64,000 bases of DNA from Anomaloglossus baeobatrachus (GCF_048569485.1 NC_134353.1:702758958-702822957), one strand, 5' to 3'. Positions 21,893 to 36,200 are shown, counted from the stretch's first letter. A program made the numbers and translations. The notes: generated from the sequence alone by a model not told the origin.

Positions 21893-22410
21893 GTGACTGG
21901 TGCCTAGGATCTACATAAACTATGTATAATTTATTATTGTTCACTTTGATCTATGAATTACTTTTAGCCAACTGGAATGATATTGCTGTACTGTAAGAGA
22001 ATCTCTACTAATAAGCCACGCATCATTTTCCCGAATTTTAAGCCTATGGTATGGGCTTGGAGTGACCCAGCAGTCTAGTGTAACCTGTCTATTTAAGTAT
22101 CTCCTGCTCGTTCATATAGTTTCTGCCTCTACGCATTTCAACTCATTTATAGCACTGAGACGCATCAGGAGGCTAACTTGGACACCCTACTACCTATGAT
22201 TTTCAGGAGCACATAATTTCTCGAGGCACAGGTATGCCTCAGTAAGTTTGCATTGTCAGTCGCGTGGCTGAAAATGATGCGTGGCTTATTAGTAGAGATT
22301 CTCTGACAGTACAGCAATAACATTACAGCTGGCTAAAAGTAATTCATGGACCAAAGTGAATACTAATAAATTATCCACAGTTAATGTAGATCCTAGGCAC
22401 CTTTTATAAG
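21893..22410. repeat. inverted repeat with hammerhead-like loop, Penelope-like
   Basis: Arms of about 145 bp (about 21893-22040 and 22268-22410) match in inverted orientation, both containing AAGCCACGCATCATTTT or its complement. In the loop, 22125-22173, the minus strand reads GCCTC-CTGATGCG-TCTCA...TGAGT-TGAAATGCGTA-GAGGC. The outer GCCTC/GAGGC and inner TCTCA/TGAGT pairs make a hammerhead-like fold with CUGAUG and GAAA cores. One core position (C where A is normal) suggests decay. Similar motifs mark Penelope-like elements. Confidence 0.55.
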
Positions 22411-22719
22411 GAGAAGAGGTGAGGGATGTATGTATATAATGAACTGATGGGGTGGATGAGTGGTTATACTGCAGTGGCGAAGTGAAACCAATATTAAAAC
22501 ACTGCAGTACTTTATAAGAAAATATTATATTTTATAGTGTTTGGTCCTGATAATAGGTATTATAATTAGTATCTGAGCCCCTGTTCTTGAAGATATTCTG
22601 TGGGACTCAGATACGCTTCAGAAATACAGTCAATTAGTTCTGCAAAAAAATTAAATGTAGTTAAATAAAAGTTATTTTTTAACCTTGTAGTTCACGTAAG
22701 CCCATGAATTATCAAATTA

Positions 22720-23570
22720 ATGTTTGCAAATGCAAACAGGAACAAAGACCTTAATTTTTGGAGACATGTCCTGTGGTCTGACGAAACTAAAATTAAACTG
22801 TTTGGCCATAATGACCATCATTACGTTTAGAGGAAAAAGTGAAAAGCTTTAAAGCCTAAGAACACCATCCCAACTGTGCAACACAGGGGGTGGCAGCATC
22901 ATGATGTGGGGTTGTTTTGCTGCAGGGGCGACTGGTGCACTTCACAAAATAGATGGCATCATGAGGAAAGAAGATTATGTGGCAATACTGAAGGAACATC
23001 TCAAGACATCAGCAATGAACTTAAAGCTGAAGCGGAAATGGGTCTTCCAAATATACAATAACCCGAAGCATACTGCCAAGCTGGTTACAAAGTGGCTTAA
23101 GAATAACAAAGTCTATGTTTTGGAGCAGCCATCACAAAGTCCTATGATGAAAAAAGTATTAGCAAAGCTGAAAAAGCAGGTGCGAGCAAGTTGACCTACA
23201 AACACAGCTCAGTTACACCAGTTCTGTCAGGAGGAATGGGCCCAAATTCTTACCAACTATTGTGAGAAGCTTGCAGATGGAGATTCAAAACGTTTGACCC
23301 AAGTCATACAGTTTAAGGGCAATGGTATCAAATACTAATGAAATGTATGTAAACCTTTCACTTTGCAGAAAGTAATAAAAATGCCTTAAAACATATTCTC
23401 GCTCTCATTATTCTAGTATTTGGTAATTATAAATAATTTTGGTTTCTAATTGACCTAAAACAGGAAAGGTTTATTCTGATTTCATGTCAGATGGTGAGAA
23501 AAACAGGCCTATATGTCCTTTTAGATAGTGGATGGAAACTTCTGGTTTCAACTGTACATATAAACACATG
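22720..23570 (+). mobile_element. Tc1/mariner relic, 3' part
   Basis: Pieces of transposase read SDETKIKLFGHND (about 22780), then HGGGSIMMWGCFAAGATGAL-like text (22880-23000) and a PKHTAK block near 23070 that holds the second catalytic Asp neighbourhood (here changed to YNNPKHTAK). The Glu box is replaced by PSQSPMMKK. The right end carries a Tc1-style terminus with GGAAACTTCTGGTTTCAACTGTA. The 5' half is missing. Not functional. Confidence 0.75.
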
Positions 23571-24108
23571 ATATAGTGCAAAACACTGTATTATACATAA
23601 CACCATATCGTAACATCACCATGGCATTAGAACAGTCTCAACAAGTCAACGAGTAGGAATGGTTATATACTGTATATCACAACCATCTGTGGTATTTAGA
23701 ATTTGGCAGCAAACCCATATTCAATCCTCATACATTCCCAAGACTGGCAAAAGTCAAGGCCGTAGATTAAGATTCTTTACCTTTTTTATACATATATAAT
23801 TTAGCCTACTGTAGACATTGAGGTGGCAAGAGCTAATGGGAGATTTCAGCTCTCAAGGTTGCAGAATTTTGAATGCAGACCTGGGTTGTATTAAAAGCTG
23901 CATCACATAATTACTACAATATATATATATTTAAACATTTAGTATGAATTTGTGCCATCACATCCAAGTTAGTGACTATTGTAAAGTTTAGTTTGTATTC
24001 TTGTGACTTGGAATGCTGCTACCGTAGTGCTGCACTGTTTGAGGGAACTTTGTAAAGTCTTTGAGGTCAGAGGTGGGTGGAACAAGCCCTGTAAAAGTAA
24101 GACAGCAT
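23571..24108. other. region just downstream of COMT; no feature proved
   Basis: This should contain the COMT 3' untranslated region on the minus strand. I see no convincing minus-strand AATAAA signal. A short AT run lies at about 23920. No other gene is evident. Confidence 0.35.
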
Positions 24109-24288
24109 CTATCCTCTGAACACTGCCTTTTCCAGTGCATCTTTCTCATTCATGTATTCCAGGACTGAAGGATAATTTGTGCAGTCATATCGTCCACATG
24201 TTCGCACATATTCCAGGAAATCTGGGGCACCTGGAACGATGACATTGTCTGCGAGAAGAACTGAGCCCTTTCTTAGTAGGTTGCACTT
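24109..24288 (-). CDS. comt: COMT coding exon 4 (C terminus and stop)
   Basis: The acceptor is TTTTCTGCAG; the exon runs to TAG. It encodes residues 203-261: [21 protein letters not shown] with the Mg2+ ligands Asp216 and Asn217, and [19 protein letters not shown] with Glu246. Upstream residues in the same open frame belong to the intron. Confidence 0.95.
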   Translation of the reverse strand, partial: KCNLLRKGSVLLADNVIVPGAPDFLEYVRTCGRYDCTNYPSVLEYMNEKDALEKAVFRG

Positions 24289-27200
24289 CTGCAGAAAAAA
24301 ACAAACAAACAATGATCATGAGAGAATCCTAATTAAAGCATCTATTGTTTAAACATAAAACCGCAGCTTAATTGTTCACAGGATTGATAGACATGTTATT
24401 GATATGCAAACATTCATAGTTATGATATATTGATAGTTTTAAAAATATATTTGCCAATCCATTGGAAACTAGGAAGTGTCAAAATATGAATGTAATCTTT
24501 AGTTTGCCATAAATTGAAAATGTCAATGGATTGATGGTTTAGGCCAATCCTCAGATCCTACAATGGCAAAGTCAGTTTTCAAAAATGACTCCTACAACTA
24601 CAACAAATAGTGTATATCTTTGCTACTCATCATATGGAAATTGCTGGTGTTCATCTTTTTTTCTCTCAGGAGGAGTGTGTAAATTTAATTCCAAATATTA
24701 AAAACCATAAACAGAAAAGCATTTTTATCATTACATCTTAGAGGCATTTGTGGCGCCCCTGAGGCTTCAGTCGCCACAGGGTACTGCACCTCACTTAAGG
24801 TGCAGTACTTATCCCGGGTCCAGAGGAGGTCGGTGCAGGTTTCATACACATTACATTCAATACATACAGTAGGCTGCCCTCCCCACCGGGAACCGGGCTA
24901 GGGTCGGTTCTTAAGGTTGCTAACCAAGTACTGGGGCATCCACCAACTAGCGATAGGGACCCAGGGGAGGAGGAGCCACCAAGGGGAGGTAGGAGCCACA
25001 CATGCTGGAGGAGTTGCGTTCCGGGAGGGAACAGGACAGGAGCTGTCGACCGGTAGCTCCTGTAGGACAAAGAACAAATCGGTTGCTGAGGTGAGAGCTT
25101 CATTGCTCCCTCAGAAGCGGCGCTGTGCAGAGTGCAGAGCCCTAGGGTGGAACATACTACACATTGGACCACCAGAATCTGCCGGACAGTGGGATTCCAC
25201 GTCTCCCTGACCACTTTTCCCCAGAGCACAGTGGCACATAGGGTCTGAAGTCACGATTACAGTCAGACCCCATAGCGGATCCGCTGAATTACATGGACCG
25301 AAGTCCCCAAGTAGCTTCAGGCCATGGGTTTCCAACACGAAAGGTGCTCCATGAAGCTCCACAGGACTTATGCGGGTGTCACACGGTACGATCTATTGTG
25401 CGATTGCATGAGTGATCGTACCCGCCCACGTCGTTTGTGCGTCACGGGCAAATCGCTGCCCGTGTCGCACAAAGTTGTTGTGCTGAGCGACCTCGCTGTG
25501 GGCGGCGAACATCCACTTCCTGAAAGGGGTGGGACGTTCGGCGTCACAGCGACGTCACACAGCGGCCGGCCAATAGAAGCGGAGATGAGCGGGACGTAAA
25601 TATTTGGCCGGCGGGAGCCGCGGTACGCATGTAAGCTGTGTTCATCGTTCCTGGGGTGTCACACACAGTGATGTGTGCGACCCCGGGTACGATGAACAAC
25701 CGGCGCCATGAAAAATAAACGATTTTTTAAAAATAAGCGACGTGTACACGACTCACGATTTGTGACCAATTCAGCGTCGCTCGGAGGTGTCACACGAAAC
25801 GACGTCGCAAACTATGCAGGATGTGCGTCACGAAAACCGTGACCCCGACGATGCATCGTAAGATAGATCGTCTCGTGTGATGCCCGCATTAGAGCTACAT
25901 GAGGGATATCTACTACCAGTAAGCTGGCCTTTTTACTTTTTATAATTTTTTTGTTAGAAAGCTTAAAAGTTTATCACCAATTACTAATTTTTCCGACAAA
26001 ATTTACAAAACCAATTTTTTTGGGACCATTTCACATTTGAAGTGACTTTGAAGGGCCAATGTGACAGAAAACATCCAAAAGTGACACCATTTTAAAAACT
26101 GCTCCCCTCAAAGAGCTCAAATTCGCATTCAATAAGTTTAACCCCTTAAGGACGAAGCCAGTTTTGTACTTAATGCCCAGGCCATTTTTTGCAATTTTGA
26201 CCAGTGTCACTTTATAAGGTTATAACTCTGGAACGCTTCAATGGATCCCGGTGATTCTGAGATTGTTTTTTCGTGACATATTAGGCTTCATGTTAGAGGT
26301 AAATTTAGGATGATATTTTTTTTATTTTATTTGTGAAAAAATCTGAAATTTGACAAAAAAATTAAAAATTTTGCAAGTTTCAAACTTTTTAATTTTTATG
26401 CCCATAAACCGGAGAGTTATGTCACACAAAATAGTTACGGTAATAAATAACATTTCCCACTTGTCTACTTTAGATCAGCGCAATTTTTGAAACAAATTTT
26501 TTTGGGGTTAGGAAGTTAGAAGGGTTCAAAGTTCATCAGCAATTTCCCATTTTTTTCAACAAAATTTACAAAACCATTTTTTTAGGGACCACATCCCATT
26601 TGATGTGACTTTGAGAGGCCTGGGTGACAGAAAATACCCAAAAGTGACACCATTCAACCTGCACCCCTCAAGGTACTCAAAACCACATTCAAGAAGTTTA
26701 GTTCCTGTGAAGCACCTGAAGGGTTAATAAAGTAATGTGGAATGAAAAAAAATAAAAATTAACATTTTACCTAAAAATGTTACTTTAGCACTAATTTACT
26801 TACTTTTTCAAGAGGTAACACCAAAAATTGGACCTCACACTTTGTTACCCACTTTCTTATGAGCGCGCCAATACCCCACATGTGGTCAGAAACCTTTGTT
26901 TGGGTAAATGGGAGAGCTCGGAATGAAAGGAGCAATATTTGAATTTTGGAAAGCAAAGTTGGCTGAAACAGATTGCGGGCACCATGTTGCTTTTACAGAT
27001 CCCCTAAGGTACATAAACAGCAGGAACCCCCCTCAAGTGACCCCATTTTGGAAACTAAACCCCTTAAGGCTTCTATCGAGGGGTATACTGAGCATTTTGG
27101 ACCCACAGGTACTTCACAGATTTTGATAACGTTACTTTGTCATATTGAAAATTGTAATTTTTTTCTCAAATGTTGCTTTCGCATCAATTCTCTCACTTTT

Positions 27201-30200
27201 TCAAGAGGTAATTCCAAAAATTTGACCCAAATGTTTGTTACCCACTTTTTTATGAGCGCGGTGATACCTCACATGTGGTCTGAAACCTTTGTTTGGACAA
27301 ATGGGAGGGCTTGGAACGAAAGGAGCAATATTTGAATTTTGGAAAGGAAATTTGGCTGAAAAAGATTGCGGGCACCATGTTGCATTTGGAGGACCCCTAA
27401 GGTACGTAAACAGCAAAAAACCACCACAAGTGACCCCATATTGGAAACTAGGCCTCTCAAGGAATTTATCTAGATGTTTGGTGAGTACCCTGAACCCCCA
27501 GGTGCTTCACAGAAGTTTATAACGTTGAGCCATGAAAATAAAAAAATAAAATTTTACCACAAAATTGTTACTTCAACCAGGTAGCTTTTTTTTTCACAAG
27601 GGTAACAGGAAAAAAATCACCATGAAATGTATTCTGCAATTTCTCCTGAGTTTGGTGATATCTTATATGTGGTGGAAATCAACTGTTTGGGCACACGGCA
27701 GGTCTTGGAAGGGAAGGAGTGCAATTTGACTGAACATTTGGCTGGAATAATTAGTGGACGCTATGTCGCATTTGGAAAGCCCCTAAAGTGCCTAAACAGT
27801 GGAGGCCCCCCACAAGTGACCCCATTCTGGAATCAAGACACCTCAAGGCTTTTATCTAGGTGTATATTGAGCATTTTGAATCCACGAATACTTCACAGAA
27901 TTTGATAAGCTTAGGTTGCCATATTTAAAATTTTCATTTTTTTCACAAAAATGTTTCTTTAGCATCACATTTCTCACTTTTTCAAGAGGCAACAACAAAA
28001 CGTGGACCCGACAGGTTGTTATCCAATTTCTTGTGAGCGCAGGGATACCCCATATGTGGCCAAAATCCTCTGTTTGGATATGTGGGAGGGCTTGGAATGG
28101 AAGGAGCACCATTTGAATTTTGGAAAAGTTGAAATAAATTGCGCGCACCATGTCACATTAGCAGGGCCTCTTGGTTACCTATACATTAGAAACCCCCCAC
28201 AAGTGACTCCATTTTGGAAACTGGACCCCTCAAGGATTTTATTCAGGAGTATAGTAAGCATTTTGAATCCACAGGTACTTCACAAAAATGTTGCTGTAGC
28301 AACAAATTTCTCACTTTTAGGCTATGTGGCCATGTTCCAGCGACACGGCGTCCAGTACATAGTGTCAGCCTTCCTACAGAGATGTGAGTGTTGTCCACGG
28401 GAGAACGCAGCTGCCCATGCCCAGGATTTGGGTTCAGGCTGCTGTGGTCTTTAGTTCTATGCTACCTGCAGAGCACACTCATCTCCGCAGCATAAATTGA
28501 CATGCTGAGGCTCGGGAAGCTGCGCCAGAGGTCGGTTTATGCTGCGGAGAAAAGAAGCACAGTGGGCACGGGATTTCTAAAAATCCTTCCACTGTGCTTC
28601 TACTGCACAACGCAGCGTTATGGACGCAGGGAAAACACTCTGCGCCCAAAACGCTGCAAACCCTGATTGTGGGCACATAGCCTAAAATGCTACAATGGAT
28701 GAATGGATAGATGTCAAACATATATAACGTCCCACCCCCCTGCATATTCTAAGCTGGCGCCCTTTAGTGCCTTTCATGTGGCACTAAAGGGTGCCTAGCC
28801 TTGTATTTAGCCCAAAAAGAAAAAAAAATAATTAAAATAAATGACGTGGGGTCCCCCCTATTTTTGATAGCCAGCTAGGGTAAAGCAGACAGCTGTAGCC
28901 TGCAAACCACAGCTGACAGCTTCACCTTGGCTGGTGATCAATTTGGAGGGCTCCCCAAGCTGTTTATTTATAAATAATTAAAAAAAAAAAATTAAAAAAA
29001 CAAAACAAACGTAGGGTCCCCCCAAATTAGATCACCAGTCAAGGTGAAGCTGACAGCTGGGGTCTGGTATTCTCAGGGTGGGAAGAGCCATGGTTATTGG
29101 ACTCTTCCCAGCCTAAAAATAGCAGGCCGCAGCCGCCCCAGAAGTGGCGCATCCATCAGATGCACCAATCCTGGCGCTTCGCCCCAACTCATCCCGCGCC
29201 CTGGTGCGGTGGCTAACGGGGTAATAAATGGGGTTGATACCAGATGTGTAATGTCACCTGGCATCAAGCCCAGCAATTAGTTATGTCACAGCGTCTATTT
29301 GATACCAGACATAACTAATTGACAGTAATAATAAAAAAAATTGACAACAAAAAAAAAATTTATTTGAAAAAACACTCCCCAAAAAACTTTCCCTCTTTGG
29401 CCAATTTATTGAAAAGAAAAAAAAAAAAAAATCAAGTCCCTGCTGTAATCCATTGTGAAAGTCCCGCGGCGATTCTGGACCTTCTAGAATATGGGGGTCA
29501 CGTTCAGGGAACGTATCCCCCATTTTCTAGGAGTGCAGACCATCCATTTGAGGAGAGTGGGTGCAAAGAATTTGCACCCACCCTCCCCGGGTCACAGCTA
29601 CAGACTCTGTGCAAGCAGCAGCCAGCGTCTGAGTCACAGACACAGGAAGCTGACAGCCGCGCTCTGCACGTGTGACCGGCGTGCATTGTGAAGGAGGAGG
29701 GGGCCGCGGGGGATCAGAGCTAACAGGTACGGGGGACACCGGGGAACACCGGGGTGGGGATAGGGGGTGACTTGGCAGGGCCTGGGGAGCAGGTTTCTGT
29801 CGTATGTGTCATAGCACATGCGACAGAAACCATAGGAAAGGGGGAAATGCGGCCGGCGCGCTGCTGTGCGCGCCGGTATGTGCAGCGCCATGTTAGATTT
29901 TCGGGAGGAAAGGGGGGTGGGAGGACACTTTAGCGACACCGGGGGACCGGAGAGGACCGGGGGATGAGATTTATCTCCCATCTGACATGTTTGTTTATGC
30001 CAGATGGGAAATAAATGATTTTTTACCGGCGCGGTCATTTACTGTAACCTGATCATCGGTATACGGTGTATAACGGTCATCAGGTGAGCGGGGACCAGAA
30101 AAACCGGCCAGAATCATGATCTCCAGGGTCTCAGCTACCCCCGGCAGCTGAGACCCCGGAAATTTTCTGACTCTGGGGGGCGCTAGACCCTTTTTTCCGA

Positions 30201-33200
30201 CCGCCGTTAAAAAGCGGCGGATCAGAAGAAGTACCCTAATTTGTCGCCGTTAAAAGGCGTATCGGCGGTCGTTAAGGGGTTAATAACCCTTTAGGTGATT
30301 CACATCAATTAAAGCCAAGTGGAAAGAAAGCAAAAAAAAATTTACTTCCGCAAAAATATTGCTTTAACCCCAGATTTTTTCATTTTCACAAGGGTAACAG
30401 GAATAAATGCACCATATAATTTGTTGTCCAATTTCTCCTGAGTATGCCAATTCCCCATATGTGATGAAAAACTACTGTTTGAGTGCACTGCAGGGCTCGA
30501 AAGGGAAGGATCACCATTCAACTTTAGGATCGCATATAGACGCCTGGCTTGTTTGCAGAGCCCCTTATGTGCCTAAACAGCAGAAACCCACCATAAGTGA
30601 TACATTTTGGAAACTACATCCCTCAGCATCTTGAAGAGTTCTGAGCACCTTGAATCCACAAGTGCTTCACAGCAAAACTAAAATTGGGAGCAGAAGGGAT
30701 GGTTCACCATTTGACTTTTGGAGTGCAAAATTGTCTGGAGTAGATAGCGGACGCCACGTTGCATTTGCAGAACCCCTGATGTACCTAAATAGTGGAAACC
30801 ACCCATGGTTTGGAAACTACACCCCTCAAGGAATTTAGTTAGAGGTGTGGTACGCACCTTGAACCCACGGGTGCTTCACAGAATTTTATAACATGAATAT
30901 GAAAAAAATACATTTTTTTCCCACAAACGTTAGTTTTGCCCCAAATTTTTAAAGTTTCCAAGGGTAACAGGAGAAAATGAATGGTACAATTTGTGCAATT
31001 TCTACTGAATATGCCGATTCACCATATGTGGTTGAAAAATACTTTAAGGCCCTGTGCGCACAATGCGTTTTTGCCGCGGATTTGCCATGGTTTTTGCTGC
31101 AAAAAAGGTGCAGTTTTTGTTCATAACCATCCTGCAGTAGTTCCCCAGAAAAATCTATGAGAAATTCAAAATGCTGTGCGCACACTGCGTTTTTTCCCCT
31201 CAAGGTTTTGCTGCAGAATTTGTGCAGAGAAAAGAAGTAGCATGTAGCATGCCACTTCCTTTCCACAGGTACCTGTGGTTTAGCCATTAAATAATGGTTA
31301 AAAACCGCAAGGACCAACCCGCGGAAAAACCGCAACAAAACCGCAACAAACTGCGGTAAAACCGCATGCAGATTTTGAGTGCGTTTTTGGTGCATTTTTT
31401 GTTGCAGGTGCGGAATTTTGCCAGAGGGTGCGGATTTTACTTAAGAAACACATTTTCCCAGTGCGCACAGACCCTAAAGGCACAGTACAAAGCTAGTAAG
31501 GGAGAGAGTGACATATTGGAGTGCAGATTTTGCTGGAATGGTTTGGGAGGCCATGTCACATTGGCAGAGCCCTTGAGGTGCTAGAAAAGAAGCAGAACTC
31601 CCCCCCCCCCCCTTGACCCCACTTTACAAAATATACCAGTCAATGAATTCATCAAGAGGTACAGTGATCATACTGACACCACAGTTGTGTCACAGAATTT
31701 TATACCATTGGGCGGTGAAGAAATAATTACATTTTAACACAATATTTTTGTTTTAGCCATAGATTTTACATTTTTATATGGAGAAGTGGGTAAAAATTGC
31801 ACCAAGATTTGTCACACAATTTCTGCTGAACATGGCAATAGATCAAACATGGCTGTACTGTACTGATTAGCCACACAGCGAGACTTGTGAGGTAAGGAGC
31901 GCTATTTGACTCTTGGAGCACAGATTTTTTTAGAAGAATTTGCGGACTACATATACAGAGCGTCTAAGTTCCAGAAAAGCAGAATCCTGGCCTTAAAGTG
32001 ACCCCATTTTGGAAATTGCATCCCTCTGGGAATTTATCTACAGGTGTAGTAACGATTTTGACTCTGAGTATAAGTGATAAGATGGCTTTATTCTTCTGGT
32101 CTATATGATTACAGTGGTACTAGATTCATATAGTTTTTTATGTTTAGCTATCATGTACAATCAGCATAAGGCATCACTGAGCAAGCGGCACTTGTCGATG
32201 GCAAACATGGAAATTGGTTTAATTAACATAATACAAGCAAGCCCATGGATCCTCACAACTGAGCATCCACGATGAAGAGTCCTACTTCACTATCCACAAA
32301 CATAGAAATTCTCTCAGTCCTGCTCTCTAGCACTATCTCTGCTGTCAGGACAAACTGAGAATTACATGTAGAAGACAAATACACACCACAATTGTCCACC
32401 CCCAGACCACCAAAGGTAAGCCGTGTCCCAGATTTTCCTTTCTGCTTAGGAACCGAGTGGCAGAGTCCAATAAAATTACCTTTTTTACCACAAAAAAACT
32501 CATTTTTTTGCGATCTCAGTGGAAACATGTGAAGTAGTGGCTCTCCGTAGCTGCCTGGGCCCCTCCAAACCCATGAGTGATGGTTCACCCTCTGATTGCG
32601 CCCCGTTGTCCCCCAGCAATGGTCTCATTAAGCTATCTCGGAAGCCTTAAGCCACACGTCTAGCCAAGGACATTAGGGACTCAGGGGTCTCATGAATAAC
32701 CAAAGCATCTTCCAACCTTTCTGACAGTACCTGAGAAAATTGGCTTCTAAGGGCTAGATCACTTAATTTGTTGTCAGTTGCCCATCTGCACAATTCAGAA
32801 CAATAAGTCTCTGCTAACTAATTTCCCTGCTGATGGTGACGTAGCTTGGATTCAGCCAAGGAGGCTTGGTCAGGATCATCATAGATGACCTAAGGCCTCA
32901 AAAAATCCATCCAAATACAGGAGACAACCATAGCCAGGTGGCAGGGAAAAAACTCAGGATTGGGGACCCCTTTGCAGTAGTGAGATCACAATCCCCACCT
33001 GCTGCTCCTCATCCCCAGAGTCAGGGCTGGCGTCAGCACCCGGCACACCTGTGAAAGTGTTCCGGTGCCCTGTACAGACGGACAGGACAATTAGCCATTG
33101 GCAAATGAAAAAACAGTCATCTGAAAGAGGCCTAAAAGATTTTATTTTCAGGACAGGAACAAGTGGGCTAGTAAGTATATAATAATTCTTATTTCTATAG

Positions 33201-36200
33201 CACCAACATATTCTGCAGCACTTTACACTTCAGTCTGATAACATAAGTTGATATATCATCTTTGCAACCTATGCTGTTTCATGGTGGCTATGTGGGCAAA
33301 GGGGTGAACTTTTACTTAAAAAGATAATAGTGCTTCCTACAGTGTCAAGTGGGTTTCCAGAGAGCCATGAATGACGTGACTTATGGTTACTACTCCTCTC
33401 CCCTGTTATATAAGTATAAATGAACCATCCTGATTGGGTACATAATGTCTCATTAAGATGATGATTTCCATTTTTTTTCATCGAAAAAAGCATAAGTAAG
33501 TACGTTTGTTTTTTTTTGCATGTGTTACTATTTATTTATTGACTACTGACTGTTTCTACAGTATGTTGTCACGCTCCCCGGCTCCTCTGCCATGCTCACC
33601 GGCTCCCCTTCCACGCTCTCCGGCTCCCCAGCCACGCTCCCCGGCTCCCCTGCCACGCTCCCCGGCTCCTTTGCTAGGCGTCCCCCGCTCCACGGCCTCC
33701 ATGCATACTCACCTGCGTCCTCCAGGCAACCCGATCCTCGGTCCCGGCGCCCATCTGCGATGCTGAACGCTCCTGCCTCCTGTGCACCGCTCCCTGCTCT
33801 GGCTTCTGGCACCCGGGCCTCGCGCATGCGCATTAGGGCGCACGCGCGGTCATTGACCCTCTCTTAAAGGGCCAGCGTCCTCCAAACAGGATATTGCAGA
33901 TTCAGGTGCAGGGTATATAGGGGGTTCCTTTCCAAGTGGGCGGGGCCTGTTCTTCGTGTTTCCTAAGCTAGGAGTCAGGTCCCCTTGTGTCTGTGATATA
34001 CTTACCTATCTCTCTTCTAGAGCCGCTCCTGCCTCGCCATCCGGTCCTGCCGATTCCCGAACCCCGAACGCTGACTATCTGCCATCTCGTCAGTCCGTAC
34101 CATCTCTGATCCCTGTGGTGATCCGTCCTCTCGCTCCATCGGTTCCGGACTCTGCCTGACAACATCTCGGCCTCTGAACCTGAGCTCCGTCACCCGGACT
34201 ACCATCAGTGACTCCGTGGTCCCAGGGACTTCTCCATTCCACTCATTTGAACGGACTGTCCTGCTACGTGTAGTGCTCCGGCTACCGGACCCCTTGCCTT
34301 CAGTAAGGTGTTCGGCCCAGTGGATCCACCTCCTGGGTCTGCCCGTCCACCTGGCCCTAACATATGTATTGTTTTAATTCTAGTTTATATTTGTCTGTTA
34401 TTGCCACAGTGCATTTGGGCACCTACATGTTACCCTTATACTAACAGATGTGCTGGTCCTTGTTTTTGGTTTAACATTTATGAAAAGACTATATGCTTAT
34501 TGAATGCGAAGAATTAGGTAAACCTTAAGATATCTTAAATCATATCTGAAGAACTAGTAAATACACAATAATGCAGTGCACCGCTTACCTCCAAAAGCTT
34601 AGTATCTTCTGCATATTTCTCCTTCCAATGATCCACAAACACAAAGTCCAGTGTTTCTATTTCATATTTCTTCTTCAGCTGAGGAATAATGTCTTGTGTA
34701 CTCCCCTCTATTAATTGTACCTGGAAAAAAATTGATTACTTTTTTTTTTTTTTAAATTTAATAAATGGCCACTGATGACTTTTGTTATCTATTGGCAGAG
34801 TGCAGTGGACAAGCTGTATGACATGCATCTGTTCTGAACAGCTTCTTTAGACTGTGGGTTACATGTACTAAGACAGTTGTGTTGAGGTCAGTGAAAGTGT
34901 GTTAAAGGGTGTTTCTGAGCTTCAGCTAAATTTCTGCAGTCGCTCTGTATGACAGCAGATTGCTGAATCCTGACAGTGTGCAATGTGCACAATATCAGGA
35001 TTTTCACTGTGTTGCCAGCTCAAGCAGGCAGTCATGTGGACACAAGTATGTGATCTGCATAGTTGTGGTCACATGATGACTAGCTTCTCATCTGATTCTC
35101 TCAATGGAACAATGGCGAATTAAAAGAATATACTGAGTGAAGCCTGAAAAGTTGATAGTCGCTCAAGCAGGTAATGGAGCAGAATCCTTACAGTGTGCTG
35201 GCTATCTGCAGTCACAAAGAAGAATGTTGAAATTCTGGAAAAAAACTTAATTGATACTTATTCTAACATCAACTTACGCAATGTCCTAACAAAAATGAAA
35301 TTACTTTTGCAATGTATCAATCGTAACACTTTAAGAAAAATGCATATGCTACTTTCATGCTTTTTCCTAGCTTTCAATGTCTACCCTTTGAATTGTATAT
35401 GATTATGTCTATCTTGGCATTTAGTTAATACTAGTTGTATCACCCGGCGTTGCCCGGGATAGTACCTGTATTTCTGTCTCTCTCCCACTCTCCCTCTCTG
35501 TCTGTCTCCCTTCCTCTGACTGTCTGTCTGTCTGTCTCTCTATTCGTCTCTCTCCCTGTCTGCCTCTGTCTCTCTCCCTGCCTGCTTCTGTCTCTCTTTT
35601 TCTCTTTCTCTCTCTCTGTCTCTATCATTCTGTCGGTCTCTGTTTGTATCTCTGTCTGTCTCTCTCTATCTGTCTCCCTCTGTCTAGCTCTCTTTGTCGT
35701 TGCCTGTCTCTTTCTATCTGACTCTCTACCGAAATCATATTACCTCACACATAAGCTGTCTTATACTAAGAATGCCTTTGTTGCCTTCAGCAACCAATCA
35801 AAGCTCCTATTAATGACCTGTAGCTCCCAGCTCCATTGACCAATTTAAGAAGGTTTTTTGCCGAATAACTGTAAAATGCGGGGTTAACGTTTCCCCTCAA
35901 AACATAGTCTGTGACGTTCCCTGAGTCAAATGAGGTGTCTGTGCAAAATTTCGTGATTGTAAAAGCAATGGTGCGGATTCCTTTAGCGGACATATACGCA
36001 CACATACACACACACATACACATATACATACACACATACATACATACATACGCTCAGATTTCTATATTAGATGTCTGTGTTTTTATTTCAGAACAGAATC
36101 GAGCTGGATGCTATATGAGAACAGTTGTTTTTTCTTCATTGAATTGGTCGGTGGTTGACCCCCACCTTGCCGTGCACCCCAATTTGGGTTGTATTCCACC

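Larger units (their letters stand above)
26138..30284. mobile_element. large non-autonomous DNA element (or composite) with TTAACCCCTTAA termini
   Basis: TTAACCCCTTAAGGACG at the left and its near complement GTCGTTAAGGGGTTAA at the right face each other. Between them lie an AT-rich left arm, ~390-bp satellite units (about 26760-28310), a MITE (28317-28684), a dispersed repeat (28840-29290) and a GC-rich right arm (29480-30284) with GCCGTTAAAAAGCGGCGG-type hairpins. No transposase is present. Two separate elements with similar ends are possible. Confidence 0.55.

Noticed and set aside
33506-33867. Proline-rich peptide
   Set aside because: Translation of the tandem CT/CCGG start of a solo LTR.
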